31,078 nucleotides of DNA, from contig JAAAJB010000430.1 of NCBI GenBank assembly GCA_016098155.1, forward strand, positions 1 through 31,078. The letters run 5' to 3'. Shown piece by piece: positions 20,352 to 30,686 of the stretch. Positions within the stretch are counted from its first letter, which is position 1. Every line of letters begins with the position of its first letter. Position numbers and translations under genes: made by a program. The notes beneath the pieces are model-generated. The model was not told where the DNA came from and did no database searches. It saw only the letters and a program-made list of their open reading frames with translations. This stretch comes from Actinomortierella ambigua (taxonomy: Eukaryota; Mortierellomycota; Mortierellomycetes; Mortierellales; Mortierellaceae).

Positions 20352-22122
20352 TGGTGAGCGGGGGTATGTGTGTGTGTATGAAGGAATGAAGGAATGAATG
20401 CGAGGAAAGAGTTTGAAATGAGAATGATGAATTATTGCGCTTTGATCCCTCTTTTGTTTCCCACCTTGGTATACTCGTTCCCCCCCCCTTCCCTGTATTT
20501 ACTCGCGCACTCCCTCTCCGCCCGCAGTCCCGCTGTCTGTGGCTGCGGACTGCACTGATCATGAAAACGTGCGAGGATGGACTCTCTCTCCCCCTTGCAA
20601 CGGCATCCATAGAGGTGTGTGCATGTCCTGTGTTGTGTGGTGTGTGTAGATTATACATGTGTGTGTGTATGTAGATGTGCGCATAGGGCAAAGGGCGAGA
20701 GTGAGAAAACCCCCTTGGGTACTCGTGTTGCTCAAAGAGTGCTCTCCATGCCTCGTTTGTGCTGGATCAAAGTAGACTGCACTACGTAGCTACATAGTTG
20801 TCTATAGTCTATATCCTGTCCATCTGCACGGCGTCTGTCTGCTGCAAAGCTACAAGGAGATGAAGCAAACAGCGACGGTACCAACGCATTGTACCTTTTG
20901 CGGCTCTTCTAGACCAAAATGAAAAGAAGAGAGGAGGGCTGCATAGTCCATACATGCAAAGGTCCTCGCTGCACCAAGGTGCCTGTTGTCTCCATGTTGT
21001 TCGTCAAAGTACCTGCTCGTTTGGCCATCCCCCTCTCTGAATCCTCAACCTCTCTCCTCCCTCTCTACCGCCCTCTCTCTCTCTCTATTGTTATCTCTCT
21101 CTCTTCCTGAGATGGCTATCTCTGTGCACACTGCATTTTTTATATTTTTTTTTTTTGGCAGCGTGCCTGCCTTCCCCCCATGCAATACCCCGCGGAGGTT
21201 AGGTTGCGTGAGCATTGCGTTCATCATCTACAAAAAGAAAAACAAAGAGATGGCCCAGGTACTGGGTCTCTTCTCGCACAAGAACAAAAGAAAAAAAATA
21301 AACTAAAAAAGGCGCGAAAGAGGGGTGGGGTGGGAAGGTGGGCTGCATCACTTGGTTGTATGAATGCTGTTGAGGAGCAATTGACATTCCAGTCTGTCCC
21401 CGTTGGTGTGGAAAATGCATCCAACGGACAACCCTCGTTTCCTTTTCTACATACCTTTTCCTCCCTCCCTCAAGCTCTGTGTCACTCTGTTCCTCTATCT
21501 CTCATAGAGAGAGAGAGAGAGAGAGAGAGAAGAAGAAGAAGAAGACAGAGAGAAAGAGCGAGAGAAAGATAGCCAGTGAGTATGAAAGAGAGAGGATGAA
21601 AAGAGAGTGTGTGCGTTGGAGGGGTTGGCATGTCCCCCGTGTTGTCCTAATAGGGTTCGATTTTGGTTTGGTTTGCATCTTTCTCTCTCACTCTCACTCC
21701 CTCTCTCTTTCTTTCTTTCCTTTCTTCTTTCCGTCCGACCGTCCATCCTCACCTCCATCCTTGTTCAAATACCCCCATCCCCTCTCTCGACCAACCATTG
21801 GATGCCTCTCCCTCGCTCACCTTGCATACCCGTTGTTGCACTCTTGTCTGGTGAAGGCTTGTCCACCCACCTTGTACCTCTCTTCATCTCCCTCTCCTCC
21901 CTTTTGTGGGACTCAATTGTTCCACTCGTTCTCTGTCTACCCCTCCTCGTCCGAAACACATAAAACTCTGTCCGTTCCACCCTCTGTCCCGTTTCACCTG
22001 TGTTTTTCGTCCTTCCTTCACCAACAACCTGGTGCTCCACAATCCTCGCTTCTCCACATTCTTCCCACACCTATCGTCATTTCTCTCTTTCTCACTCTCT
22101 TTCCACCCGCCTCCCTCTCCCC
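20352..22122. other. 1.8-kb promoter region between divergent eIF2D and methyltransferase genes
   Basis: Carries both promoters. Visible structure: GT-rich segment 20610-20680; CT runs at about 21075-21110; a pure GA run at 21506-21530 followed by GAA repeats; then a strongly pyrimidine-rich stretch from about 21670 to the ATG at 22123. Frames such as 21479-22240 (plus) are products of this skew. No RNA gene was recognised. Confidence 0.45.
21506..21530. repeat. GA microsatellite
   Basis: A pure (AG)n run flanked on the left by ctctatctctcat, so the DNA can form a short CTCTAT/ATAGAG inverted repeat. It is followed by GAA triplets to about 21543. Confidence 0.8.
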
Positions 22123-25100
22123 ATGGGTGCTCAGCAATCACGCCCCCAACGGACCCGATCACGTTCGCCGTCATTCTCCTCGGCTCCTGCCTCTCCAGGG
22201 TTCACTCCAACAGGATTCAACGGCACTCACCCCAGTCTAACCGCTGAAGACGCTCCACCAACCCTGCTGCTCCCTCACCAGCAACAACAGCTGCAATATT
22301 ACCACCTTCAGCAACAACAGCAGCAGGGACAGCACCCACACCTCTCTCGTCAGTACCACCAGCTCCACCACACATGGTCGCACCATGATCCACAACCCTG
22401 TTCCCCAGCCCTCTCAGCAGCCTCGACCAGTGATTTGCGCCTGACGTCGACACGGACATCTGAAGGCGGCGGCGGCGGCGGTGGTGGTGGCGGCCGACTA
22501 TCGGCGAAAAAGCAGTTTTCGTCTTTTCTATCAAACCTCAAGAACAGATCGTCGGCCTCCTTTGGCTCGTCCACCGACCCCACAGGAGCAGGACTGAATC
22601 TTAGTCAAGACAGCCTTGGCACCCAAACCACAGTGATTAGCGACTCCACCAACACCAGTGCCAACAACAGTGGTGTCTTCAACTTTGCCCAGCTCACGCC
22701 TGCCAATTGTGGTGGTAGTGCCACCTATGGCAGTATTGCTGTACCCCATCCTATCTGTCCCAAGGAGGCTGCCAAGCTGGCCAAAAAGGCCGAGGAAGAT
22801 GCTCGGCTAGCTGATCTACGGGAGCAGAAACAGCAAAAAAAGACAAACAAGTTGCGCGAAAAGCACATGAAGGAGCTGCAGAAACTGCAACAACAGCAGC
22901 TCCAAGAACAGCAACAACTACAACAGCAGCACCGTCGCCATAGCTTGTACCACCCTCTCCCTGCCTCGATCGACGCTGTCCCCTCCACGCCATGGACCAC
23001 CATCACGCCCTTGTCTCTGACTTCGCAGAATCAGCAGGTCATTTTCACCAATCTCTCTACCTCGGCGTCCGGTGTGCCTAGACCTGGTTCCAGAGGCTCG
23101 ACTGGATTCCCAAGCGGCGGGGGTGGTTCCTGCGAGCAAATCTCAACTCTAGATCACCACCCACTCCAACATCGCCGTAGCCACTCTGGCCCTCATCTCC
23201 CCGACCACTCGCATCTTTCCCCGAGTCTGGCCATGCCCGAGGCAGGAGGAGCAGCGGCGCCGATTGCGACTGTCCTCTTCGATAGAAGTGGGTCCAGTAG
23301 TGGTGATGACAGCAGCACCAAGAGCGGTGCCACGGTTGTCGTGGCCCCGGAAGCCTTTGACATGAACCCTCTGACCACTGCCGCTGCCTCGTCGACTTTA
23401 ACAACAATGACGGCGTCTTCGGCCCGCTCCGCTGCCTCGTCCCCATTGGCAGAAGCTACGGCATGGGAGTCGACCACCAACACAGCAATGACGCCGCCGC
23501 CACTTGCGCCTTCTTCTTCTTCTACTTCTTTGCAGCAGCAGCAACAGGCTCCTCGTGCAATGATGGCTACTACCGCGGAACAATATCGTGCGACAACGCC
23601 TTCCCCGCTGCCCTCTCGCACCGCCACCCCCTCATTGTCGATGACCGCAGAGCAACGAACGTCTACGACGATGGCCAATCGCTCTCCAGTCCCGGAAGGT
23701 TCAAACACAAGCGTCGTACAAACTCCAGAACTCCACCAGCAACAATTAGCACAACAACTAAAGCAATACCGCAAGTCGATGGTTGCGCAGGGGAGTGCTA
23801 CCACTACTACTAATACTACTACTACTGCCGCTACGCCTTCGGTTTTGTCCACCTCCTCATTCTCGTCGTCGTCAACAGGCTCGTCCACAGCTACCACTAA
23901 ACCAACCACCACCACCACCAGTACCACAACAGCAGCGGCAACAACGACCTCCACATGTGGCAAAGGGAGCTTTTCAAAGTTTGGATTCATCCGTGGCAAG
24001 GCTGGTTTCGCATGGCTCGAGAAGCGGATCGCGGGTCTCTCCGGAAGTGCGCAAAATGTATCTTTGTCGTCCTCACCATCGTCGTCGGTACACTTTGACG
24101 ATGAGACCATTGAGCGCCGTCTGGATGAAATGGAACATGAGGCCGCAAAACAGTACAAAGACCGGTATGTGTGTCTCCCCCTTTCCCAACCCTTCCCCTT
24201 CAACACCCTGTTATTATTGAAAAACCGAATTACCCCTTTTTTCTGAATGAACCTTGGGTTTGAGCTCTCTCAACCACTATCTCTTGGTTTGGCCGCGAGA
24301 CTTCTTTTTTCCGGGATTAGAGCATTTAGACCCGAACAGGGACCCCCTCTCTCCCTCTCTCGCAAAAGACTCTTTGTCACCACTAATGCATTGCAATACG
24401 TACTAATGTTCAAAAGGTTGTACTTTCTTCCTTTGTTTCTCTTTCTGCTGTACTTTTTTTTCTCTCCCATTCTCGTCCCAATGTTAACGTTTTCGGCTCT
24501 TGGTTGAAATAACAGAGTTGCCGAACAGCATTTTTTAATGAAGGATGTGATGGGTGGCAATTCCCACGTTCCAATAGACCTGACCTTCAAGCGAGTACTC
24601 GAGAACGGGTGTGGTGCTGGAGACTGGACTCTGGTAAGTTTTTGTTTTGTTGTTGTTGTTATTGTTTGGCGTTCGCTTACGCGATGGATGTTTTATTTGT
24701 TGTCATTTTTTCTTTTTCAAATGCCAAGTATGGACCGTTGGCCCATGTTAGTCCATGTGGCAAACAGGGGCTCTCTTTTTCCTTTTTTTGGACATTGGGC
24801 TAGGGGGAGAACTAGCGGAATTTTTTATTTTTTTTTGGGGTGCGTGTAGGGGATTGAATCGTGCAGCTCTGTCCCCCGTTTCTGTTGAGAGCAGCAGCAA
24901 AACGAGACACAGACGCCCAAAAAAAAGGGGAAAAGGACAAAAAGACCGACGGACACGCATGGATACAAGGGCAAAAGAAACAGTTGGCTAATCTGAATGC
25001 ATTCTGTGCATGCATTGGTTTTTCTTTTATTGTATTTTTATGTTCCACGTATACTTCAAACACGTACATATTATACAAACACACAACGCTCCAGGACATG

Positions 25101-25868
25101 GCAAGTGACATGCCCGAGACAGACTTTGTAGGCTGCCCACAGATCGTGTTCACGACCTCCAACGCCGGACACAACACCAAGAACGCGCTGTACCGACCGC
25201 GCGGACTGCTCGGGGCCGATCAATCGCAACAAGGGACGGGCGAAGGGGCAGCGCCACCGTTGCGACCACGGAACTGTAGTTTTGTGACGACGGTGCCGAT
25301 GAACCGACTGCCGTTCCACAACGACCATTTCGACTATGTCTTTCAACGACGGCAATCGGTGGTGTTGCTCACGACGGAATGGCAGCGGACGATTCTCGAA
25401 CTGTTCCGGGTCCTCAAGAAGGGCGGCTGGGTCGAGATTATCGAGCCCGATCTGTGTCTACGCGGTGGCGGCGAGTTGTGTCAGCTGGCGGGCGAGTATT
25501 GTATCGGATTGTTCGAGTCGTTGGGCAGACACCCGAATGTCATCCATGAGATGCCGATATTGCTGGCCGCAGCTGGATTTGTGAATGTCCAGGTCAAGGT
25601 CTGGTCGATGCCGCTCGGATGGGGTGGGCCTGTCGGCAAAGCCATGTTGAGGAACCAACAGCTGTTTGTCAATGAGATGGAGCCCATGTATGTCCGACAG
25701 GGACATGGCGACTCGAGAGAGTACCATGAACTGACCGAGCAGATCTTCCATGAGGCCGTCGATCGCCGTGCCTATATCAACTACCATTCCATCATTGCCC
25801 AGAAACCTGTCGCTTCGACCGACCGACACAAAGAGTCCAAACCACAAATGTCGAAAATGCTCGCATGA
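22123..25868 (+). CDS. SAM-dependent methyltransferase with N-myristoylation signal and long disordered N terminus, three exons
   Basis: Exons 22123-24164, 24516-24633 and 25095-25868, phases consistent, 977 aa. The start MGAQQSRPQR fits an N-myristoyltransferase signal (Gly2, Ser6, then basic residues), so membrane anchoring is likely; this motif and the pyrimidine-rich leader favour this ATG. Residues 20-210 are Gln/Ser/Gly-rich with a run of about ten Gly near 115-124. A basic/Gln-rich coiled coil lies at about 214-272. A Ser/Thr/Pro/Gln-rich segment runs to about 610. A helical lead-in (ERRLDEMEHEAAKQYKDRYVAEQHFL, about 664-687) precedes the class I methyltransferase fold. Motif I VLENGCGAGDWTL is at 708-720. 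The LPFHNDHFDYVFQRR and VLKKGGWVEIIEPD strands are in exon 3. The fold resembles the large fungal family of LaeA-like/UbiE-like methyltransferases, whose substrates are mostly unknown. Odd points: motif II reads FVGCPQIVF, without the usual acidic residue, and intron 2 is long (461 bp). Confidence 0.87.
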
Positions 25869-26323
25869 GAGTTTTAGTCCCTTTTTTTTTTCTTGTCGCT
25901 TGTTTTTGCACCATGTAAATATATAAAACCAACGCCCATAGAACTACCATTTACCCCTTCCCCTCTCCTTCTTTCTCTCCTTTCTTTCAACTTTTTTTTC
26001 TCTCACTCCTTCCTCTCCGCCTCTACTTTGCATCTGTTTGATTCAACAACAACGAGAATCCGACTCTACCGATCATCTGCATCCTCTTGTATCGTTTTTT
26101 TTCTAGTACTCTATTTGGGATGTCGCAGGAACAAAAAAACAAAAGCGGATAAAAATAAACGTTTCTAGAAATAACATGAAGTAAGTCAGGAATCGAAGAA
26201 TGCATGGATATAGAAAGTCCTCGATGGACAGAGGTGAACAAAGTCCAGATGTCAAGTTTAAGAGTTGAGTCTTGTCTTGTAACTAAAGAAGATCAAGTGA
26301 AGCCAAAGGGGTGTGTGTATGTG
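25869..26323. other. Convergent 3' flanks of the methyltransferase and RPA12 genes
   Basis: About 455 bp with T-rich and CT-rich sequence. A plus-strand AATAAA at 26154-26159 could end the methyltransferase transcript, about 290 nt after its stop. A CT-rich frame at 25893-26168 has no gene-like features. Confidence 0.4.
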
Positions 26324-27129
26324 TTAGTTTAGTCCTCCCAAGAAACTGCAATCGTGACATTTCCAGACTTGAGGCATAAGAAAGGGGGTAAAATGATTCA
26401 CATACGCGCACTTGGGACATGTGTAGAAGACAGTTTGGCCTTCATCAGCAGAACGCAGCTGCATGGTATGGTACTCCATCTCTGGGTTACCGCACTTGGG
26501 ACATGGCTCCTTGACCAAGGCAGCTTGAGCATCCTTGAGGTCACGCTGCACGTCGTCACGTCTGTTTCTTAATGCCGAGGGGAAAGCATCAGGATTACTT
26601 TTTGTGACAACCTCAAAGTTTTCAAAGTCTAATCAAGTTTGAGGAAAATCAATGTCAAAGCGGGTGAGTCTGCCGAGTCAGATCATGCGTCCGTCCATGT
26701 AGTTTCCCGAATCGATCTCGTGCAATTCTTCTTGTGGAGAGAAAGTCGAGTCTCTAAAGTCAATCAATTGCGGACAGGTTACGAAAAAAAAACTCGATCT
26801 GATAAATCCAACAATTTCAAACATACCAATGCTCTGATGTGTGTAGCTGCACTGGTTGCAGACAATTAGATCGTCCTCGCCGGGAATATCGAGCAAGTTG
26901 CCGCACTCGGGGCAGAAGATGAGAGAACCCACCTAGATGCAGGTTGATATAGGGTGGATATGCCATAGGTCAGATCGTTGCATAGTTAGGGAGTGTATTA
27001 TCTTATTTCTCTCTCCTTTTTTTTTCCTCGGTGATAAAAATCTCCAGAAGTTATTCCAGTTGCCCAAGTGTCCCAGAGTGTCTGTGCACATACAATGTCG
27101 GGGCGCAAGGATGGCGTTGACTTTGACAT
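26324..27129 (-). CDS. RPA12: RNA polymerase I subunit RPA12 (A12.2), four exons
   Basis: RPA12 is the Pol I subunit that supports RNA cleavage and termination during rRNA synthesis. Exons on the minus strand: 27129-27094 (12 codons), 26932-26827, 26628-26406 and 26345-26324, about 128 aa; yeast RPA12 is 125. The N-terminal zinc ribbon is VGSLIFCPECGNLL with IVCNQCSY. The linker VVTKSNPDAFPSAL and VQRDLKDAQAALVKEPCPKC lead into the TFIIS-like C-terminal ribbon. That ribbon contains the diagnostic acidic hairpin RSADEGQTVFYTCPKC. The first exon was found by requiring an ATG before the conserved VGSLIFC; it gives MSKSTPSLRPDI and a GTATGT donor. The last junction is my choice: a GTATGT donor at 26405 and TGCAG acceptor remove 60 nt and give the normal family length. 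Reading through instead stays open and gives 148 aa. The gene is head-to-head with CLPP. Confidence 0.92.
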
Positions 27130-27397
27130 GGTGTCCTGAATGAATGAAGAAACTCAAGTGGCCACTTCTACCCACACCCCATACCCTAGAGTTTGTAAAC
27201 ACCTTTGAAAAAAAAAGGCGAATAACAGTCACCGGGACCTCGACGGTTGTGACATTGTGACTTGACATTCCCCTGTGTCCAATCTGATTCTTTCTGCGAC
27301 GAATGATGTTCGAAACCTTGTTCCCCGCGTCTGACCCCTTTGAGGGGGGGGGGGCGAAGAAACCACTGGACACCACCTTTCCTCACCACGTACCACA
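27130..27397. promoter_or_regulatory. Shared 268-bp bidirectional promoter of RPA12 and CLPP
   Basis: The two start codons face away from each other across 268 bp. A CCAAT is on the plus strand at 27279-27283, about 115 bp before the CLPP ATG. TTGTGAC occurs twice at 27247-27253 and 27255-27261. A run of about 12 G lies at 27343-27354, in the CLPP leader. No TATA box is obvious. The regulatory role of these sites is inferred. Confidence 0.55.
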
Positions 27398-28683
27398 ATG
27401 TCTCGCCATCTCTTGCAAAGAATTACCCATGCGGCCACACAACGGCTGTCCTCCCCTCAGACACGCGCCATGGCTCTGCAAGGAGTCTCGCGCATGCACA
27501 TGCACATGAATGCCTCCTACCCTGGCCAGGGCATCTTTTCAGACTGGACTCAGGAACCCACTGCACAGTCACTAGTCCCTATCGTAGTCGAGCAGACGGT
27601 AGGAGAAAGAAAAAGAAAGAAGAAACACCGGTAGTTTTGTTCGACGACGTGTCTAGACAACTTTGGTGTATGCTAATTATCACGACCGTTGGATCACACT
27701 CTGCCCTGAAAACAAAAAAAAAAAAAAAATGAAAAAGGCACGAGGCGAGCGCTCGTACGACATCTTCTCACGTCTGCTCAAGGAACGAATCATCTGCCTC
27801 AATGGCCCTGTAAGTTGGTCTTACTCCCTTGTTTTTCACAAGCTATATTGAGGGAGTCATCAACTGAAGGGCGATAATACCTAACGTCCTCTTTTCTTGT
27901 CTTTGTTAAGGTACATGATCATACTGCTGCGCTCATCGTAGCACAGCTTCTGTTTCTGGAATCCGAGAACCCCGAGAAGCCGATCAGCCTGTACATTAAT
28001 AGCCCAGGAGGCAGCGTCACTGCTGGAATGGCCATTTACGATACCGTATGTTCGTCAGCCCGTCTCCTTTTGTATTGTCGTTAAACATGTCTCTCTCCCT
28101 ATACTTTTTTTTTCACCAAGCAACCTCATACCAACACATCTTCATGTTATTTTTCATCAACAAAATACTTAGATGCAATACATCCAATCACCCGTGTCGA
28201 CTCTATGCCACGGCCAGGCATGCTCGATGGGCTCGTTGCTGCTGGCAGCGGGTGAGCCTGGAAAGCGCTATGCGCTGCCCAACGCCAGCATCATGATGCA
28301 CCAGCCGAGCGGCGGCGCCAGTGGCCAGGCGTCGGACATTGCCATCCATGCGCGTGAGATTCTGCGAGTGCGCGAGCGACTGAATCGTATCTACCAGAAG
28401 CATTGTAACGTCAAAGATCTGGAAGTCATCGGTAAGGGGTTTTTTTTTATTATTTCAAAAGGAAGAAGAAAAAAAGCTGCACCCACCCACCTACCCACTC
28501 ACCCTCTCTTTTTTGCTATATGTTGGTTTTAATTGGTTTGTCTCGAAACTCTATCTCTTCTCAGAACGTGCTGTCGAACGCGACCACTTTATGGATGCGG
28601 AGGAGGCTCTCAAGTTTGGTCTGATCGACAAGATCATGGTCAAGCGACCATCTGCTGTCGGCATGGGTGCGAGCTCGTCGTGA
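27398..28683 (+). CDS. CLPP: Mitochondrial ATP-dependent Clp protease proteolytic subunit, five exons
   Basis: ClpP forms a tetradecameric serine protease that, with ClpX, degrades proteins in the mitochondrial matrix. Exons 27398-27598, 27738-27809, 27911-28045, 28173-28431 and 28565-28683, about 261 aa. The first 50 residues are basic and lack acidic residues ([20 protein letters not shown]), a likely mitochondrial presequence. The mature enzyme starts near [10 protein letters not shown] and continues [19 protein letters not shown]. The [18 protein letters not shown] segment gives the oxyanion-loop glycines. The catalytic Ser is in [14 protein letters not shown], the His in IMMHQPSGG, and the Asp in the [12 protein letters not shown] region. 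It ends with a short Ser-rich tail. Baker's yeast lacks ClpP, while many other fungi and animals keep it. Intron 1 has an unusual GTAGGA donor and a long A tract before its acceptor, and the resulting TARGER replaces the usual TGRGER. The other introns are normal. Confidence 0.95.
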
Positions 28684-28844
28684 TAGACTTTGAAAAGAAC
28701 AACTCATCGTAATATACAACCTGGTGAATGTCACAAGTGGCATTGATTTCTCTCCTGAAGCATGACAATATGGCGAAGCCTGATATACTTCATATCCAGA
28801 GAGACGGGTAGTGAGGTGGCTGTCCTGGCCTTTTCTGTTTGTCA

Positions 28845-29556
28845 GTCACTGGGATCCTATACATGCAGACAAGATAGATCTCTCCACCGACGTCCTTTTT
28901 TTTACACGCCTATATCTGCTTCGCATACGATGCCTTCTATAAACAAAGGTATATGATATGCAGGCAAGTCATACATCTGATGGTTATCTTCCTAGCCTCA
29001 GGCAAGAGTTCCAGCCGGATGGGATCAACAGCTCGAGCGAGTGCGCATGGTACCATACCTTGACTTTGTTCTCAACGAGTGGTTCTGTCCTGTTGCTGCA
29101 ACAGGGATCCCGCGAGATGCACTGGAAGATAGAGAAATGCTCAGATACAAGGTCCACAAGGGAGTAATCTGCCTATGATAGCACTAATTCGACCGCATGA
29201 CAGTGAACCACTGTCCTTTCCCAAGCTCGACGAGTTCATTCCCGAACGTTGTATCCCCAGTGAGCCACCCTTTCCTCCCGATCCAAGACTTTATCTTCTA
29301 CTCGTTCTATGCAGGCACGCGCAACTGTGTTGGAAAGAACTTTGTCATGATGGAGCTGCGTCTCATACTGTCTGCCGTTGTGTCCACGTATACTTTGAAG
29401 CTCATTCCGGTCCAGAATGAGCGCTATCACTACGACTCTTGTGGCCGGCCAGTATCTGATCATCTTGAAGCGTCGCTCGTAACATACATAGGAGGAAGGA
29501 GGAGGGAGGAGGGAACAAGGAAGAGAAAACTCGGGCATCCGCTCGCATGGGGATGA
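28845..29556 (+). pseudogene. Cytochrome P450 remnant with frameshifts
   Basis: Pieces of a P450 C-terminal half lie in order but in different frames. From about 29020 one frame reads LERVRMVPYLDFVLNEWF and RDALEDREMLRYKVHKGVICL, the K-helix and beta region. It hits two stops at 29176-29181. The next frame, from 29175, gives the PERF-like LSFPKLDEFIPERC. A further frame, from about 29292, gives the heme-binding signature FYAGTRNCVG at 29305-29334 (Cys codon 29326-29328) and VMMELRLILSAVV. No GT-AG intron explains the changes. The K-helix ExxR also appears lost (EWFC in its place). A weaker stretch at about 28845-28940 (DKIDLSTDVLFF) could be the earlier DLFFRFT-type region, in yet another frame. 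The bulk of the N terminus is absent. Confident as a P450 relic; which CYP clan is unknown. Sequencing errors could mimic part of the damage. Confidence 0.8.
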
Positions 29557-30362
29557 CAATAAAGGCTGCATACAAAGTTCCCTCGATGCTACATCTTGTA
29601 CATGAGGGAGGGGGGGGGGTTCATTTTCGACCATGGCAGTGCTAATGATCCAGGCCTTGTACCCTTTGGGCATTTGATATTCTTGGCTGAGGTTGCACCG
29701 TTTGATGTCGGCTCACATTCTCCGTACCTGCCTATTCGTGGATGCACGCACACATCTTGGCACAGGCCCATAAAAAACACCTTGATCCGTCTCATTGAGC
29801 CTATCGATGAAGGTGGGCGGCGCCTGGCACTTATTGTGCTGCCTTGGACGTCTCGGGTTCGGAGAATGGACTATAGCTGCCTTCCTTCACTCGCGAGTCC
29901 AGTGGATGAATCAGTATCTTCTGGACGGGGTGCGGTCCACATCGAAGCATGATTTTCCATCGACCTGACCCAATTCTCACCGCGAACTGGACTTCTAGCG
30001 ATGAAGCTCAGCAATATAATGCTGAAGGGCGTACATTGTGCAACACGCGAAAAGATCACAATGAAGAAAGGCGTGGGAAATGAAAGGGCGCTTTAGGCTC
30101 TCACATACTCACCCGTATTGGATGGAATTAATCACCAACAGCTATTCCATCATCACCAGCTGCTACTGTCACTGTCAGCAAACGAGCAATACACACACAA
30201 CCGAACACACGCATACATACTCTCTTCGATCCACAGGGAAGCATCAACAAACAATGAAAGCAAACGTAGTTTTAATCGTGCTCTTTGTTTCGCGTGACAG
30301 GCGTGCGAGACTCGAGCTAGGGGCTTGTTTGCCTTGGATAAAAGTCTTGGATCTCCATTCGT
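29557..30362. other. Unassigned region between P450 relic and secreted-protein gene
   Basis: About 800 bp. A plus-strand frame at 29596-29952 stays open for 118 codons (ending GRGAVHIEA). It matches nothing I recognise and has no clear start context or splice partners, so I do not call it a gene. The region may contain more eroded sequence from the same accessory locus. A CA-rich patch lies at about 30185-30215. Confidence 0.35.
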
Positions 30363-30686
30363 TCATACCTCCAATTGACATTTGTAGGATCCCACCTGGT
30401 ATGATCCTTGATACGTTTTCCCCATCGTGATATTATGTGGTTTCACACCGCTGCTAGGTTTGCAATCTCTTCCTGGATAGAAAGTGCAACCGACACCTTC
30501 GAAAGCGGCCTCCTTGAGAGTGTAGGGCCTAGGGAGGGTCCTGCACACGTCGTGACGAACGTTCATATATGAGCGTACTCTGCCATTGCTAGCCTTAGTA
30601 GTGAGAACCTCACCGTGGGCGAGCGTACTCAAGAAGGTAGTCGTGCCGATGACAGCAATGGCGAGGAAGGCCAGGTAGCGTGGCAT
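30363..30686 (-). CDS. Small secreted four-cysteine protein (107 aa)
   Basis: I do not recognise the family. The frame from the ATG at 30686 to the stop at 30363 codes 107 aa. Residues 1-24 look like a signal peptide (MPRYLAFLAIAVIG, ending STLAHGE). The mature part of about 83 aa has four cysteines, in the patterns DVCRTL, GVGCTFYPGRDC and YKCQL, consistent with two disulfides. It also has many Tyr/Gly/basic residues and one NIT glycosylation-type sequon. The start was chosen for the signal peptide and the leader caaaaATG; the frame continues upstream without an ATG. A TATAAA lies about 205 bp upstream, and a GTAAGT near 30807 suggests a leader intron. It is a typical candidate for a secreted effector or cell-wall protein. 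It is not related by eye to the 7.8-10.2 kb peptides. Confidence 0.6.
   Translation of the reverse strand: MPRYLAFLAIAVIGTTTFLSTLAHGEVLTTKASNGRVRSYMNVRHDVCRTLPRPYTLKEAAFEGVGCTFYPGRDCKPSSGVKPHNITMGKTYQGSYQVGSYKCQLEV

Noticed and set aside
21479..22240. 253-codon plus-strand frame before the methyltransferase
   Set aside because: Arg/Glu then Ser/Leu/Pro repeats come directly from GA and CT tracts; it overlaps the true start in another frame.
26930..26932. GTG as the RPA12 start codon
   Set aside because: The GTG follows an acceptor (ctag) and a small upstream exon with ATG, 12 codons and a GTATGT donor joins in phase.
29596..29952. 118-codon plus-strand frame as a gene
   Set aside because: No recognisable motif, poor start context and location next to a decayed P450; left as unassigned.
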